From NCBI RefSeq assembly GCF_014647315.1, contig NZ_BMOY01000006.1:1-64000 (forward strand): 64,000 nucleotides of DNA, in the 5' to 3' direction. A program made the translations under genes and the position numbers. The notes beneath the pieces are model-generated. The model worked only from the letters and a program-made list of their open reading frames with translations, did not search any database and was not told where the DNA came from. Shown here in pieces: positions 24,773 through 35,155 of this stretch; within the stretch, counting starts at the first letter, position 1; each line of letters begins with the position of its first letter. This DNA is from Paenalicyclobacillus cellulosilyticus (GTDB lineage: Bacteria; Bacillota; Bacilli; Alicyclobacillales; Alicyclobacillaceae).

Positions 24773-24802
24773 TTGCACAGGATGGCCGGACAAGTCTATG
24801 AT
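24773..24802 (+). promoter_or_regulatory. Promoter of the dienelactone-hydrolase-like gene
   Basis: TTGCAC (24773-24778), an 18-base spacer and TATGAT (24797-24802), with a predicted start near 24809, about 40 bases before the ATG. Confidence 0.65.
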
Positions 24803-24847
24803 GCATGAAGAATCCAAAATCACAAATCCGCAGGAAGTGACGCACAC

Positions 24848-25756
24848 ATGGTGCAAACGCCGCCGTTCGACGCCTCGCAACGCCGGGCGGAACTCTATTC
24901 CCTGCTCGGGGACCTGCCGCCCCGCAACCTGCCTGTGGGCGCACGGATCATCGGGATGGCAGAGCAGGATGGTTTCGTGGTGGAATCGCTCGTCTTGGAC
25001 CTGAACGGCCTGGAACCGGTGCCGGCCTACTTCGTGCGTCCAAACGATGCGCGGGAGCCGGTGCCGGCGGTCGTGTTCAACCATGCCTGGGGACAAAGCC
25101 GGCGCCAGCTTCTGGAGCGTTTCCACCCCAGCGTCCCGTCATGCGCAGCCGAATTCGCACGGCGCGGCTGGGCGGCCATCTGCATCGACCACTGGGGCTT
25201 CGGCGAGCGCAGCGGACGCACGGAAAGCGAGATTTTCAAGTGGATGCTCTGGACCGGCCGCGTGATGTGGGGCATGATGGTGTTCGACAGTCTGCGCGCC
25301 GTCGATTATTTGACGGAACGGCCGGACGTCGACCCCGGCCGCATCGCGACGGTGGGCATCTCCATGGGGGCCACCATGGCCTGGTGGCTGGCCGTGCTCG
25401 ATGAGCGCATCCGCGTCTGTGTCGACATCTGCGGCATGACCGACTTCGACGCGCTCATCGAAACGCGCGGCCTTGATTTGCACAGCATCTACTACTACGT
25501 GCCACGGCTGCTGAACCACTTCACCACGGCCGACATCAACCGCCTCATCGCACCGCGCCCGCACCTGTCCATCGCCGGCATCTATGACAAAATCACACCG
25601 CCCGCCGGCCTGGCGCGCATTGACGAAGCGTTGCAGGCCGCTTACCGGGAGCTCGGACACCCGACGCACTGGCGCATGTCGCGCTACCACACCGGCCACA
25701 TGGAGACGGCGGAGATGCGTGCGGAGTGGCTGGCGTTTTTGGAGACGTACCTTTGA
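24848..25756 (+). CDS. Dienelactone-hydrolase-like alpha/beta hydrolase
   Basis: This 302-residue cytosolic alpha/beta hydrolase has the nucleophile elbow GISMGA (Ser172), an oxyanion region FNHAWGQSR, IDHWGFGERSG, an acid-bearing strand in SIAGIYDKITPP and the catalytic His likely in YHTGHME. Family members hydrolyse esters or acetylated compounds; the substrate cannot be deduced. AGGAAGTG lies about 11 bases upstream of the ATG. It has its own promoter and is convergent with the pirin gene. No terminator is evident in the 73-base gap that follows. Confidence 0.85.
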   Translation: MVQTPPFDASQRRAELYSLLGDLPPRNLPVGARIIGMAEQDGFVVESLVLDLNGLEPVPAYFVRPNDAREPVPAVVFNHAWGQSRRQLLERFHPSVPSCAAEFARRGWAAICIDHWGFGERSGRTESEIFKWMLWTGRVMWGMMVFDSLRAVDYLTERPDVDPGRIATVGISMGATMAWWLAVLDERIRVCVDICGMTDFDALIETRGLDLHSIYYYVPRLLNHFTTADINRLIAPRPHLSIAGIYDKITPPAGLARIDEALQAAYRELGHPTHWRMSRYHTGHMETAEMRAEWLAFLETYL

Positions 25757-25829
25757 AAGCTGTGGATGGTTCCTGGCAGCGAACGGTTCGCAACACCGGA
25801 TCGTGCATGCCCGTATTTCAATCCGCGTT

Positions 25830-26636
25830 TCAATCGACGAACGGACCGTTGAAGATGGGGCGTTCTCCCACGGGCTCGCCGAGGGCGAAAACCACGCGCA
25901 ACCCGTCTTGGCCCGCGATGTGCAGCTGCACCACGGCAGGTTCGCCTGTCCAGAAAATCAGGTCCCCGGGTGCCAGCCCGGCCGTCGGATCCGACGCATT
26001 CGCCATGGGCGAGCTCGCCTCCGGTGTGGCCGCAGCCGGTGCGCTCGCCGCCGCTTGTACCTCGCCCCGCCCGGCGAGCACATAGAAAAATCCCTGATGG
26101 CCGGCAGGCACGCGAAGAGTCCAGGTACCATCCGCCAGCCAGCACACATCCTGGTAAACCATCGGCCGCCGCACACGCACGGGAGATCCGCCGCCGACCA
26201 GGTGCCGGATGCGCACGCCGGACGCCTCGGTCTCCGGCAGCTCGGACGGTTTGACTTCCTGATACTCCGGATCCACACCTTTCTCTGCCCGCGGCAAATT
26301 GATCCACAGCTGCAACCCGCTGTCGATGCCGTCGGTCCCCGGCATCTCCGAATGGACGATGCCGCGTCCTGCGGTGACCTTCTGCACACCGCCCGCCGGA
26401 ATGACGCTCTCGTGTCCTGCGCTGTCTGCGTGCGCCAGCGCCCCTTCGAGCACGTACGTGATGATCTCGAAGCCACGGTGCGGGTGGTCCGGAAACCCTT
26501 CCGGGTGTTGGATGGCGAAATGATCGAGCAACAGAAACGGATCGATGTACGGCACCGTGTACGACGGGAACAGCCGCAGGTGGGCGACGCCCATACGGCT
26601 GGCCCGGCGTGCATCCGGATAAGTTACAAACGCCAC
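25830..26636 (-). CDS. Pirin family protein
   Basis: This is a bicupin of the pirin family, about 268 residues. The N-terminal cupin carries the metal-binding pattern in FPDHPHRGFEIITYVLEG and AGRGIVHSEMPG (three His and one Glu). The C-terminal cupin is more divergent and contains an Ala/Pro/Ser-rich loop (around residues 200-220). Pirins are iron proteins; some are quercetinases and others redox-linked regulators. The GTG at 26636 is chosen because GGAGGGG lies 8 bases upstream and conserved sequence begins there; an upstream frame extension lacks homology. It has its own promoter at 26682-26709. Confidence 0.88.
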   Translation of the reverse strand: MAFVTYPDARRASRMGVAHLRLFPSYTVPYIDPFLLLDHFAIQHPEGFPDHPHRGFEIITYVLEGALAHADSAGHESVIPAGGVQKVTAGRGIVHSEMPGTDGIDSGLQLWINLPRAEKGVDPEYQEVKPSELPETEASGVRIRHLVGGGSPVRVRRPMVYQDVCWLADGTWTLRVPAGHQGFFYVLAGRGEVQAAASAPAAATPEASSPMANASDPTAGLAPGDLIFWTGEPAVVQLHIAGQDGLRVVFALGEPVGERPIFNGPFVD

Positions 26637-26681
26637 AATGGCATCCCCTCCACAGCCACAGATCGTGCCATTTCTAACTTT

Positions 26682-26709
26682 ACTATAGTCACTTACTGTT
26701 TGTAAACAA
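26682..26709 (-). promoter_or_regulatory. Probable pirin promoter
   Basis: TTGTTT (26709 to 26704), 16 bases and TATAGT (26687 to 26682) on the minus strand. The neighbouring TGTTTGTAAACA (26697-26708) is a near-palindrome overlapping the -35 and might be an operator. Confidence 0.5.
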
Positions 26710-26833
26710 AGCTGAACGTGAGGCAACTCGTTTCCGGTCTGTCTCCCCATCAGGATGACGCGGTTCATCGCGTAAAAAACCCAGCCGCGACCTGCAAGCG
26801 GCTGGGTCTCTACACACATACATGTTCACTTCC

Positions 26834-27204
26834 TGGTGGAGGCGGCGGGAGTCGAACCCGCGTCCGAAGACCTCGCCACGTGAACATCTACGGGCGTAGT
26901 ACGTCTACTTATCGTCCCCTTGGCCCGCGGACGCACACGCTGGCGCAAGGGCGAGTTCGCCATGTCTCACCGGCGGCCCGCGAACGAGGCCGGCGGCCAG
27001 CCCGCTAAGGTGACGCTACCCGGCGCGCACGGGCGACGCGCTAGGCAGCGGCCTGGATGCGATTAGGCAGCCAGGGCGAGGTTGGTGTTTGCGGTAAAGC
27101 GCTTCGCTTTGCCAGTTAATTTTCGCCCGCGTTGGTACGTGGTTCGCGGCCCCACGGCCCGCCGTTCACGCTCGATCGATCCCCGTCGAATCCAAAACGC
27201 CCCC
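26834..27204 (-). ncRNA. ssrA: Transfer-messenger RNA (tmRNA)
   Basis: tmRNA rescues stalled ribosomes with SmpB. The 5' end GGGGGCG (27204-27198) pairs with CGCCTCC near the 3' end to form the acceptor stem. The 3' end reads GGTTCGACTCCCGCC... and ends TCCACCA at 26834, so CCA is encoded. The tag reading frame (27113 down to a TAA at 27065-27063) encodes GKAKRFTANTNLALAA, preceded by the non-coded alanine; the terminal ALAA is the universal protease signal. At 371 bases it is a one-piece tmRNA of normal size. smpB lies just upstream on the same strand, as in most Bacilli. Confidence 0.95.
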
Positions 27205-27224
27205 ATGTCAACGCTGCATCTTGT

Positions 27225-27253
27225 ATCGTACACCAGCCGCTTGCATCGGGCAA
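27225..27253 (-). promoter_or_regulatory. ssrA promoter
   Basis: TTGCCC (27253 to 27248), 17 bases and TACGAT (27230 to 27225) on the minus strand, about 20 bases before the mature 5' end of tmRNA. A short precursor leader would be removed by RNase P. Confidence 0.65.
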
Positions 27254-27321
27254 GCGGATGCTGGTGGCGGCCTTGGTAAGCCATGCGCGATCCCGGCACT
27301 ACGCGCGCGCGGAACGCCGCG

Positions 27322-27804
27322 TCACGCATCCGCGTAGCTTTTCTGGCGGTTGCGCAACGCCCGTTGTATTTCCAGGTTGGCGTCGCGCTTGCGCGCCGCT
27401 TCGCGCTTGTCGTACAGCTTCTTCCCTTTCGCCAAGGCGAGTTCGACCTTGCAGAACCCGCGCTTGATGTACAGTTTCGTCGGAATCAGGGTATAGCCCT
27501 TTTCACGCACCGCACCGATGAGCCGGCGGATCTCCTGTTTGTGGAGAAGCAGCTTGCGGCTGCGCGTCGGCTGGTGATTAAACCGGTTCCCCTGCTCGTA
27601 CGGGCTGATGTGCATGTTGTGCACCCAGACCTCGCCGTCCTCGACGCGGGCATACGCGTCCCGCAGGTTCACCGAGCCTCGGCGCACCGACTTGATCTCC
27701 GTGCCGGTGAGCACAATCCCCGCCTCGTACGTTTCCTCGATGAAGTAATCGTGAAACGCCTTCCGGTTTTGGGCCAGCACCTGCCCCTCCTGCGCCTTCG
27801 CCAT
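27322..27804 (-). CDS. smpB: SsrA-binding protein SmpB
   Basis: SmpB binds tmRNA and delivers it to stalled ribosomes. The 160-residue protein begins [17 protein letters not shown] and has the OB-fold core ([21 protein letters not shown]) and [11 protein letters not shown]. The basic C-terminal tail, [17 protein letters not shown], acts in the mRNA channel. GGTGAGGAG lies directly before the ATG. A separate promoter at 27851-27879 precedes it, so it need not depend on rnr transcription. Confidence 0.96.
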   Translation of the reverse strand: MAKAQEGQVLAQNRKAFHDYFIEETYEAGIVLTGTEIKSVRRGSVNLRDAYARVEDGEVWVHNMHISPYEQGNRFNHQPTRSRKLLLHKQEIRRLIGAVREKGYTLIPTKLYIKRGFCKVELALAKGKKLYDKREAARKRDANLEIQRALRNRQKSYADA

Positions 27805-27850
27805 CTCTCCTCACCTGCCCTATCCGACAACTCGCCCATGCGTGGCTCTC

Positions 27851-27879
27851 AGGATATCACGCCATCACAAAAGTGACAA
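27851..27879 (-). promoter_or_regulatory. smpB promoter
   Basis: TTGTCA (27879 to 27874), 17 bases and TATCCT (27856 to 27851) on the minus strand, about 40 bases upstream of smpB. Confidence 0.65.
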
Positions 27880-27962
27880 GAGACTTTTCCCCAAGGGCGT
27901 GCCGTGGCCGGCGAAGCGACTCGCACCGTGCTGGAGCGGAGCCGGCCACGGCCGCCCCATCG

Positions 27963-30437
27963 TCACCGCCTCCCGCGCCGCTTACCGGCTCGGGCCTTCC
28001 CCGCACGCGCCGGGGCCGCGGCAGACGCCCTTGCATTTCGCCGTCGGCGCGGTACAGCAAGCTCTTCGGCCACGGCCGCAGGCCGTCGGCGCTTCTTGTG
28101 CCGCCGCACCGGCAGTGCCACCTCCCGGCCGTCCACCACCACAAACTCCGGCAGTTCCACAGGTATCATGCGGCCACCCCGCTTGCCCTTCGCACGCCGC
28201 GAAAGCCGGGCACGCTGTGCCCGCTCGGCCTCGGCCTTGCGGCGTGCCGCCGGATCCAGGTCCTCATCGTAAACGACCACCGGCCCCTGCTCGCCGAAGG
28301 TCATCGTCCCTTCCCGCAGGTGAGCCACCAGGTCAAAGTCGATGGTGAGCTCCTCCTTATTGGCGCCGATGACGCGCACGCGCACCGGATCGCCCAGGCG
28401 AAACACGCGGCGCGTCCGCTCGCCGACGAGCGCCACCTGCTTCTCCAAGAAGGTGTAGTAATCGTCCGTCAAGTAGCTGATGTGGATTAAGCCCTCAATC
28501 CCGTTCTCCAGTTGCACAAAGATGCCGAACTGGGTGACGCCGCTGATGAGGCCGTCGAACTCCTCACCAATCCGCTCCTGCATGTACTCGACCATCTTCA
28601 GTTGGTCGACCTCGCGCTCCGCTTCTTCCGCCACCTTCTCCCGCTCGCTGGCCTGGACAGCCGCTTCGGCCACGAACGCCTCCAGCTGCTCCCGGCGCGC
28701 CTCATCGATCCCTTTCGTCAAGACCTCACGGATGATGCGGTGGATGACCAGATCCGGATAGCGGCGGATGGGCGACGTGAAATGGGTGTAATATTCCGCC
28801 GCCAGCCCGAAGTGCCCGACGCACTCCGGGGCGTAGCGGGCGTGCTTCATCGAGCGCAGCATCAGGGTGGCAATCATCCGCTCCTCCCGCGTGCCGCGCG
28901 CCTTCTCCAGCACCTCCTGCAGGGCGCGCGGATGCACCTTCCCCGACAGCCCCTTGATGTGGTAGCCGAAGTTGTGGACAAACTCGTTGAGCTCGAGCAT
29001 CTTGTCGAGCTCCGGCTCCTCGTGGATGCGGTAGATGAACGGCACCTGCAGCCAGTGGAAGTGCGCGGCGACCGTCTCGTTGGCGGCGAGCATGAATTCC
29101 TCGATGATTTGCTCCGCGATGGTCCGCCGCCGCGGACGGATCTCCACCGGCCGCCCCAAGTCGTCGACGATGACCTTGATCTCCGCGAAGTCGAAGTCAA
29201 TCGCACCGCGCCGCATCCGTTTCGCGCGCAGGATGAGCGCCAGTTCCTTCATCAGCTCGAAGTGCGGGACGAGCGCTTCGTAGCGCGCCATCACGTCCGG
29301 ATCCCTGTCCTCCAGGATGCGGCGGACGTTCTCATACGTCATCCGCTCCGTCGTGCGGATGACGCTCGGAAAGATGTCGTGGCGCACAATCCCGCCGTTT
29401 TCGTCGATCTCCATCTCGCACGACAGGGTCAGGCGGTCCACCTGCGGATTGAGCGAGCAGATGATGTTCGACAGACGCGGCGGCAGCATGGGAATGACGC
29501 GATCGACCAGGTACACGCTCGTGCCGCGGCGGAACGCCTCGCGGTCGAGCGCCGAGCCTTGCGGCACGTAGTACCCGACGTCGGCGATGTGGACGCCGAG
29601 GAGGTAGTGGCCGTTGGGAAGGCGCTTGACGTGCACGGCGTCGTCCAGGTCCTTCGCGTCCTCCCCGTCGATGGTCACGATGACCTCCTGGCGCAGGTCG
29701 CGGCGGCCGGCGTAGTCCTTGGCGGACAACTCGAGCGGAATCGCCTCCGCCGCCGCCAACACCTCCGGCGGGAACGCCTCGGGCAGCTTGTACTTGCGCA
29801 CCACGCCGAGGATGTCGACCCCCGGTTCATCCGGGTGGCCGAGCACCTCCACCACGCGGCCCGCCGGCCCGCGCGTCGCCGTGGGGTACTCGGTGATCTC
29901 CACGACCACCACATACCCGTCGTGGGCGTCGCCCATGTCGTCCTTGGCGATGAAGATGTCCTGCGGGAAGCGGCGGTCGAGCGGCGTGACAAAGGCGTGA
30001 TCGCGGTGGCGGGTGAACTTGCCCACCACGCGATCCGTCGCCCGCTCGAGGACGCGGATGATGCGTCCCTCCCGCCGCGCACCGCTCGCCGTCTTCTCCA
30101 CCCGCGCGATGACCTTGTCGCCGCTCATGGCCCCGCCCAGCTCTCCGGCCGGGATGTACACGTCCGGTTCGCCCGGCGTCTCGGGCACGACAAAGCCGTA
30201 GCCGCGGGCCTTCATCTGCAGGCGGCCGACCACCAGGTTCATCCGCTCCGGCACGCCGTAGCGGTTGGTGCGCGTGCGGACGACGTCGCCCCGCTCCTCC
30301 ATGTCGTTCAGGAGTTTCATCAAAACATGAAAGTCTTCTCCGCTTTCCATGCCGAACGCGCTCGCCAGTTCTTGCGCCGTCAACGGCCGGTAGGCTTCGT
30401 GTTGCATGTATTCAATTAACTGTTGCCGTGTCACCAT
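27963..30437 (-). CDS. rnr: Ribonuclease R
   Basis: RNase R is a processive 3'-5' exoribonuclease that degrades structured RNA and assists tmRNA-mediated mRNA decay. Domains in order are an N-terminal helix-turn-helix-like region, cold-shock domains (about 65-230), the RNB catalytic domain with DGEDAKDLDDAVHV holding the catalytic Asp cluster, an S1 domain (about 640-720, FDGLISGVTQFGIFVQLENG), and a long Lys/Arg-rich tail typical of RNase R. At 824 residues it is of normal length. The ATG at 30437 is taken since AGAGG lies 8 bases upstream; the GTG at 30446 overlaps that site. It sits in the conserved secG-rnr-smpB-ssrA block. Confidence 0.95.
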   Translation of the reverse strand: MVTRQQLIEYMQHEAYRPLTAQELASAFGMESGEDFHVLMKLLNDMEERGDVVRTRTNRYGVPERMNLVVGRLQMKARGYGFVVPETPGEPDVYIPAGELGGAMSGDKVIARVEKTASGARREGRIIRVLERATDRVVGKFTRHRDHAFVTPLDRRFPQDIFIAKDDMGDAHDGYVVVVEITEYPTATRGPAGRVVEVLGHPDEPGVDILGVVRKYKLPEAFPPEVLAAAEAIPLELSAKDYAGRRDLRQEVIVTIDGEDAKDLDDAVHVKRLPNGHYLLGVHIADVGYYVPQGSALDREAFRRGTSVYLVDRVIPMLPPRLSNIICSLNPQVDRLTLSCEMEIDENGGIVRHDIFPSVIRTTERMTYENVRRILEDRDPDVMARYEALVPHFELMKELALILRAKRMRRGAIDFDFAEIKVIVDDLGRPVEIRPRRRTIAEQIIEEFMLAANETVAAHFHWLQVPFIYRIHEEPELDKMLELNEFVHNFGYHIKGLSGKVHPRALQEVLEKARGTREERMIATLMLRSMKHARYAPECVGHFGLAAEYYTHFTSPIRRYPDLVIHRIIREVLTKGIDEARREQLEAFVAEAAVQASEREKVAEEAEREVDQLKMVEYMQERIGEEFDGLISGVTQFGIFVQLENGIEGLIHISYLTDDYYTFLEKQVALVGERTRRVFRLGDPVRVRVIGANKEELTIDFDLVAHLREGTMTFGEQGPVVVYDEDLDPAARRKAEAERAQRARLSRRAKGKRGGRMIPVELPEFVVVDGREVALPVRRHKKRRRPAAVAEELAVPRRRRNARASAAAPARAGKARAGKRRGRR

Positions 30438-30552
30438 CCACGTCACCTCTGCGATTTACGCCGCATGCCTGTCCGAATGCCCGTCCGCCCCGCGCCCCCA
30501 AAGACCCCTGACGACGGCCGGATTGAACCTAGTATGGCTTGGAAAGAAGAAG

Positions 30553-30583
30553 AAAAAACCGGGTGCCGTGCACCGGACCCGGT
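30553..30583 (-). terminator. Terminator between secG and rnr
   Basis: On the minus strand ACCGGGT (30583-30577) pairs with ACCCGGT (30564-30558), the loop can pair further, and TTTTTTCTTC follows. It ends transcription after secG, so rnr probably relies on read-through or a weak promoter in the remaining 115 bases. Confidence 0.8.
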
Positions 30584-30602
30584 TGCATCGTTATCCATGG
30601 CC

Positions 30603-30842
30603 TCACGCGCCATGTGCCAACAGATACGAGATGAACATGGCCACCAGGAAGAACAGGACCGCAATAACCACCGTCACCCTGGCCAACAACGAATCGATGC
30701 CTTTGCTGCGGCGGTTGACCATCTGGTCCTGGCCGCCCGAGATGACGCCGGACAAACCCGCGCTGCGGCCGGACTGCAGAAGGATGACCCCAATCAACAG
30801 TATGCTCAAGATGACCAAGAAGACTTTGGCAACGGCTATCAT
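30603..30842 (-). CDS. secG: Protein-export membrane protein SecG
   Basis: SecG is the small accessory subunit of the SecYEG translocon. The 79-residue protein has two hydrophobic helices (about 3-22 and 52-74) around the conserved loop SGRSAGLSGVISGG. AAGGGG lies 11 bases upstream of the ATG. Its position 5' of rnr and smpB matches other Bacilli. Confidence 0.92.
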   Translation of the reverse strand: MIAVAKVFLVILSILLIGVILLQSGRSAGLSGVISGGQDQMVNRRSKGIDSLLARVTVVIAVLFFLVAMFISYLLAHGA

Positions 30843-31210
30843 GGGCCGCCAACCCCTTTCCGCCTGGCTCCCGTTCCGGCGCCGCGCAGCTTTCGTCGCG
30901 CCATGCGCGCGGATCCACACGGCAGCCGCGGACACGCTCGCTTCCAGTCTACCATGAAAGGAAGTGCGAAACAACCGAACGCGATCACAAGAGCCCAGAT
31001 CACTCACATCGAATCTGACCGAAGAATCCTTGAATTCAAAACAAATCTCAACATTTTTTGCAAAAAGCGCTGCAAAGGATAGTGTCATAGGGATTCTTTT
31101 CATGATGGCTGACTCTGCCTGGCTTCATCGGGATAACGCCTGCGCAATCACGCGGGCTGTCAACCCCGGCCTTGCTCATCGCAAGACCTGGCTTTACCGG
31201 CTGTGTGAGT
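30843..31210. other. Intergenic region upstream of secG
   Basis: This is 368 bases without a gene I can support. The part from about 30950 to 31110 is AT-rich relative to the rest and contains several -35-like hexamers on the minus strand (TTGCAA, TTGAGA, TTGAAT), but no pair is decisive. The secG promoter is presumably here. No inverted repeat or RNA motif was recognised. Confidence 0.45.
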
Positions 31211-32002
31211 TCACTGCATCTGCTTCATTTGTTCAATTTCTTCCCGACTCAAGCGGGTTACTTTTGCGATAACATCGATGCTGACGCCTTCCGCAAGCAA
31301 ATTCCGTGCCACTTCGCGGCGCTCTTGTTCACGACCTTCTTGTTGTCCCTCTTGATACAGTTCTTCCACGATCTTCGACACTTTCCTCAACTCCCTTTTC
31401 AACCGCGTGCGTTGGGCTTCGTCAAGCGTCTGGTCCCCAAGCGCCAAGATCGCACTGACGACCAGGTCACGCTCCGTTTCATCCGGCACGGCAGGGATCA
31501 ACGCCAACACCCGCTCAAACGCCTGCCCTTCGTCGCGCACATGCATGTTCATCGCCAACGCCAGTCGCAACCGATCGCCAGGTTCCCACATGCCGGCCTG
31601 CAAATGTCTCTCCACCGCCGCAAGCGCCTCGTCGCCGTCCAGCTTCGACAAATACACGTTTTCCACGCGATACACCGCAACGCCGATGCTGAGTTCCTCC
31701 GGCACGCTCGTGATCCCGCCGTGGTACAGCACCACCGTCCGCACATTGGCTTTGTACGCACGGGCCAAGCGTACATCGTACTCGAAAAAGCGATGCAGCG
31801 TCGGCTCCCGCGTGCTTTGAAACTCCAGGTGGAAAATCCGCCCGTCCTGCATGCGCCACGCCCGGTCGATACGCAGCGTGTTCGCTGGCAACTCTGTCGG
31901 CAGCGGCTCTTGCAACTCCACACCGCGCACACCCAAGACCTCCAGCGCGCCATCCGACAAGGCGCGCGTCAGGGCCTTCATGATCGTGTCCTGCCCGGCC
32001 AC
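31211..32002 (-). CDS. Rpn family PD-(D/E)XK nuclease/putative transposase-like protein
   Basis: The protein (about 263 residues) opens with MKALTRALSDGALEVLG and has RIDRAWRMQDGRIFHLEFQS, the D...ExQ core of the PD-(D/E)XK fold seen in Rpn (recombination-promoting nuclease) and transposase-like families. A later helical tail is rich in Glu/Arg (YQEGQQEGREQERRE) and ends with a short helix-turn-helix-like segment (GVSIDVIAKVTRLSREEIEQM), common in this group. The GTG at 32002 is chosen because GAGG lies 7 bases upstream; an ATG at 31981 is the alternative. It has its own promoter (32022-32050). It interrupts the otherwise conserved eno-secG neighbourhood, suggesting insertion. No terminal repeats are seen. 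Confidence 0.7.
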   Translation of the reverse strand: MAGQDTIMKALTRALSDGALEVLGVRGVELQEPLPTELPANTLRIDRAWRMQDGRIFHLEFQSTREPTLHRFFEYDVRLARAYKANVRTVVLYHGGITSVPEELSIGVAVYRVENVYLSKLDGDEALAAVERHLQAGMWEPGDRLRLALAMNMHVRDEGQAFERVLALIPAVPDETERDLVVSAILALGDQTLDEAQRTRLKRELRKVSKIVEELYQEGQQEGREQERREVARNLLAEGVSIDVIAKVTRLSREEIEQMKQMQ

Positions 32003-32021
32003 GTGTACACCTCGTATCACC

Positions 32022-32050
32022 AGTGTAGAAGATACGGTGCGATTGAGCAA
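32022..32050 (-). promoter_or_regulatory. Promoter of the Rpn-family gene
   Basis: TTGCTC (32050 to 32045), 17 bases and TACACT (32027 to 32022) on the minus strand, immediately before the gene. Confidence 0.6.
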
Positions 32051-32093
32051 TCCTAACGCCAAAGGCGGACCTGTAAACTCCTGCAAAATGCAC

Positions 32094-32117
32094 GGCCGGC
32101 CGCGATGATGGCCGGCC
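32094..32117 (-). terminator. Terminator-like hairpin after eno
   Basis: GGCCGGCC (32110-32117) pairs with GGCCGGCC (32094-32101) around an 8-base loop, followed on the minus strand by GTGCATTTTGC. The stem is strong but the T run is short. It separates the glycolytic operon from the Rpn-family gene. Confidence 0.65.
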
Positions 32118-32143
32118 TCCGTCATGGTCTTCCGCATGCCGCC

Positions 32144-33517
<1,374 letters not shown>

Positions 33518-33568
33518 TTACGGCCGTGCCGGGGGCATCCACGCCCGCGCCCGGCACGCCGGGCACCG

Positions 33569-35155
33569 TCAACGCCGAATGAGCGAACGGCCGGTCATCT
33601 CCTTCGGTTGCGGGATGCCGAGGATGTCGCACATCGTCGGCGACAGGTCGGCGAGGATCCCTTCCTCCAGCCGAATGCCCGGGATGGTGACGATGAGCGG
33701 CACCAGGCTCAGCGTGTGCGTCGTGCACGGTCCGCCGGTTTCCGGGTCAATCATCATGTCGGCGTTGCCGTGATCGGCCGTGACGAGCGCGATACCGCCC
33801 ACCTGTTCCACCGCCTTCATCACGGTGCCGAGGCAGGTGTCCACCGCCTCGACCGCCGCGATGGCCGCCTCCAGCACCCCGGTGTGCCCGACCATGTCCG
33901 GATTGGCGAAGTTGAGGATCATGACGTCGATCTCGCCGCTCGCAAACCGGGCCGCGGCGTGCTCCGCCACCTCGTAGGCGCTCATCTCCGGCTTGAGGTC
34001 GTACGTCGCCACCTTCGGCGACGGCACCAAAATCCGCTCCTCGCCCGGGAACGGCTCCTCACGGCCGCCCGAGTAGAAGTACGTGACGTGCGGAAACTTC
34101 TCCGTCTCCGCCACCCGCAACTGGGTCAGCCCGTGCCGGGCCAGCACTTCACCCATGGTGTTGTCCAGATTGGTCGGCTCGTACGCAACCGTCCCGCCGA
34201 CCGTCTCGCTGAACTTGGTCATGCACACGTAGTGCACGCGCGGAAACTTCGGTCCGCGGTCGAAGCCGCGGAAGTCGTCGTTGGTGAACACCTGCGAAAT
34301 CTGAATGGCCCGGTCGGGCCGAAAGTTGAAGAGGATGACCGCGTCGCCGTCGCGGATGAGCCCCACCGGCTCACCGCGATCGTCCACGATGACGGTCGGC
34401 ACCACAAACTCGTCGGTGATGCTCTTCGCGTAGCTGTCTTCCAGGGCTTGCAGCGGATCGCGCGCGTGGTCGCCTTCGCCGTATACCATCGCCCGGTAGG
34501 CTTTTTCGGTGCGCTCCCACCGTTTGTCGCGGTCCATCGCGTAATACCGGCCTTGCACGGTCGCAATCTGCCCGACGCCCACCTCGCGGATGGTGGCGAG
34601 GACCTGCTGCAGGTAGACCCGTCCCTGGGTCGGCGCAGTGTCGCGGCCGTCCATGAACGCGTGGATGAACACCTTCTTCACGCCGTAGCGGCCAGCCATG
34701 CGGATGAGGGCGAGCAGGTGGTCGATGTGGCTGTGTACGCCGCCGTCCGACACCAGGCCCGCCAGGTGCAGCGCGGTGCCGTGGGAGAGGACGTGTTGCA
34801 TCGCCTCCACCAGCGCCTTGTTCGTAAAGAACCCGCCGTGCTCAATGTCCAGGTTGATGCGCGTCAGGTCCTGGTAGAGGATGCGGCCGGCCCCGATGTT
34901 CGAGTGGCCGACCTCCGAGTTGCCGAACTGGCCCTTCGGCAGCCCGACCGCTTCTTCGCTCGCCTTGAGCGTGGTGTGCGGGTATTTCTCCCACAGCGCG
35001 TCGAAGACGGGCTTCTTCGCCATCGCGACCGCGTTGCCGTACGTGTTCTCGCGCAGCCCGAAGCCGTCGAGGATGATGAGCGCCACCGGCCCGCACCCGG
35101 ACGGACGGGCTTGGCGCGCAAACGGCGCATCCGATTTGGTGATCTGCGGTGCCAC
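33569..35155 (-). CDS. gpmI: Cofactor-independent phosphoglycerate mutase
   Basis: GpmI interconverts 3- and 2-phosphoglycerate using two manganese ions. It is an alkaline-phosphatase-fold enzyme with [12 protein letters not shown] at the start, the phosphoserine region [14 protein letters not shown], and metal-ligand motifs [11 protein letters not shown] and ADHGNAD. It is 528 residues, with an N-terminal extension of about 18 residues relative to usual homologues. The GTG start directly follows the tpiA stop codon with no gap, and GGGGGGAC serves as ribosome site, so the two genes are coupled. Confidence 0.96.
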   Translation of the reverse strand: MAPQITKSDAPFARQARPSGCGPVALIILDGFGLRENTYGNAVAMAKKPVFDALWEKYPHTTLKASEEAVGLPKGQFGNSEVGHSNIGAGRILYQDLTRINLDIEHGGFFTNKALVEAMQHVLSHGTALHLAGLVSDGGVHSHIDHLLALIRMAGRYGVKKVFIHAFMDGRDTAPTQGRVYLQQVLATIREVGVGQIATVQGRYYAMDRDKRWERTEKAYRAMVYGEGDHARDPLQALEDSYAKSITDEFVVPTVIVDDRGEPVGLIRDGDAVILFNFRPDRAIQISQVFTNDDFRGFDRGPKFPRVHYVCMTKFSETVGGTVAYEPTNLDNTMGEVLARHGLTQLRVAETEKFPHVTYFYSGGREEPFPGEERILVPSPKVATYDLKPEMSAYEVAEHAAARFASGEIDVMILNFANPDMVGHTGVLEAAIAAVEAVDTCLGTVMKAVEQVGGIALVTADHGNADMMIDPETGGPCTTHTLSLVPLIVTIPGIRLEEGILADLSPTMCDILGIPQPKEMTGRSLIRR

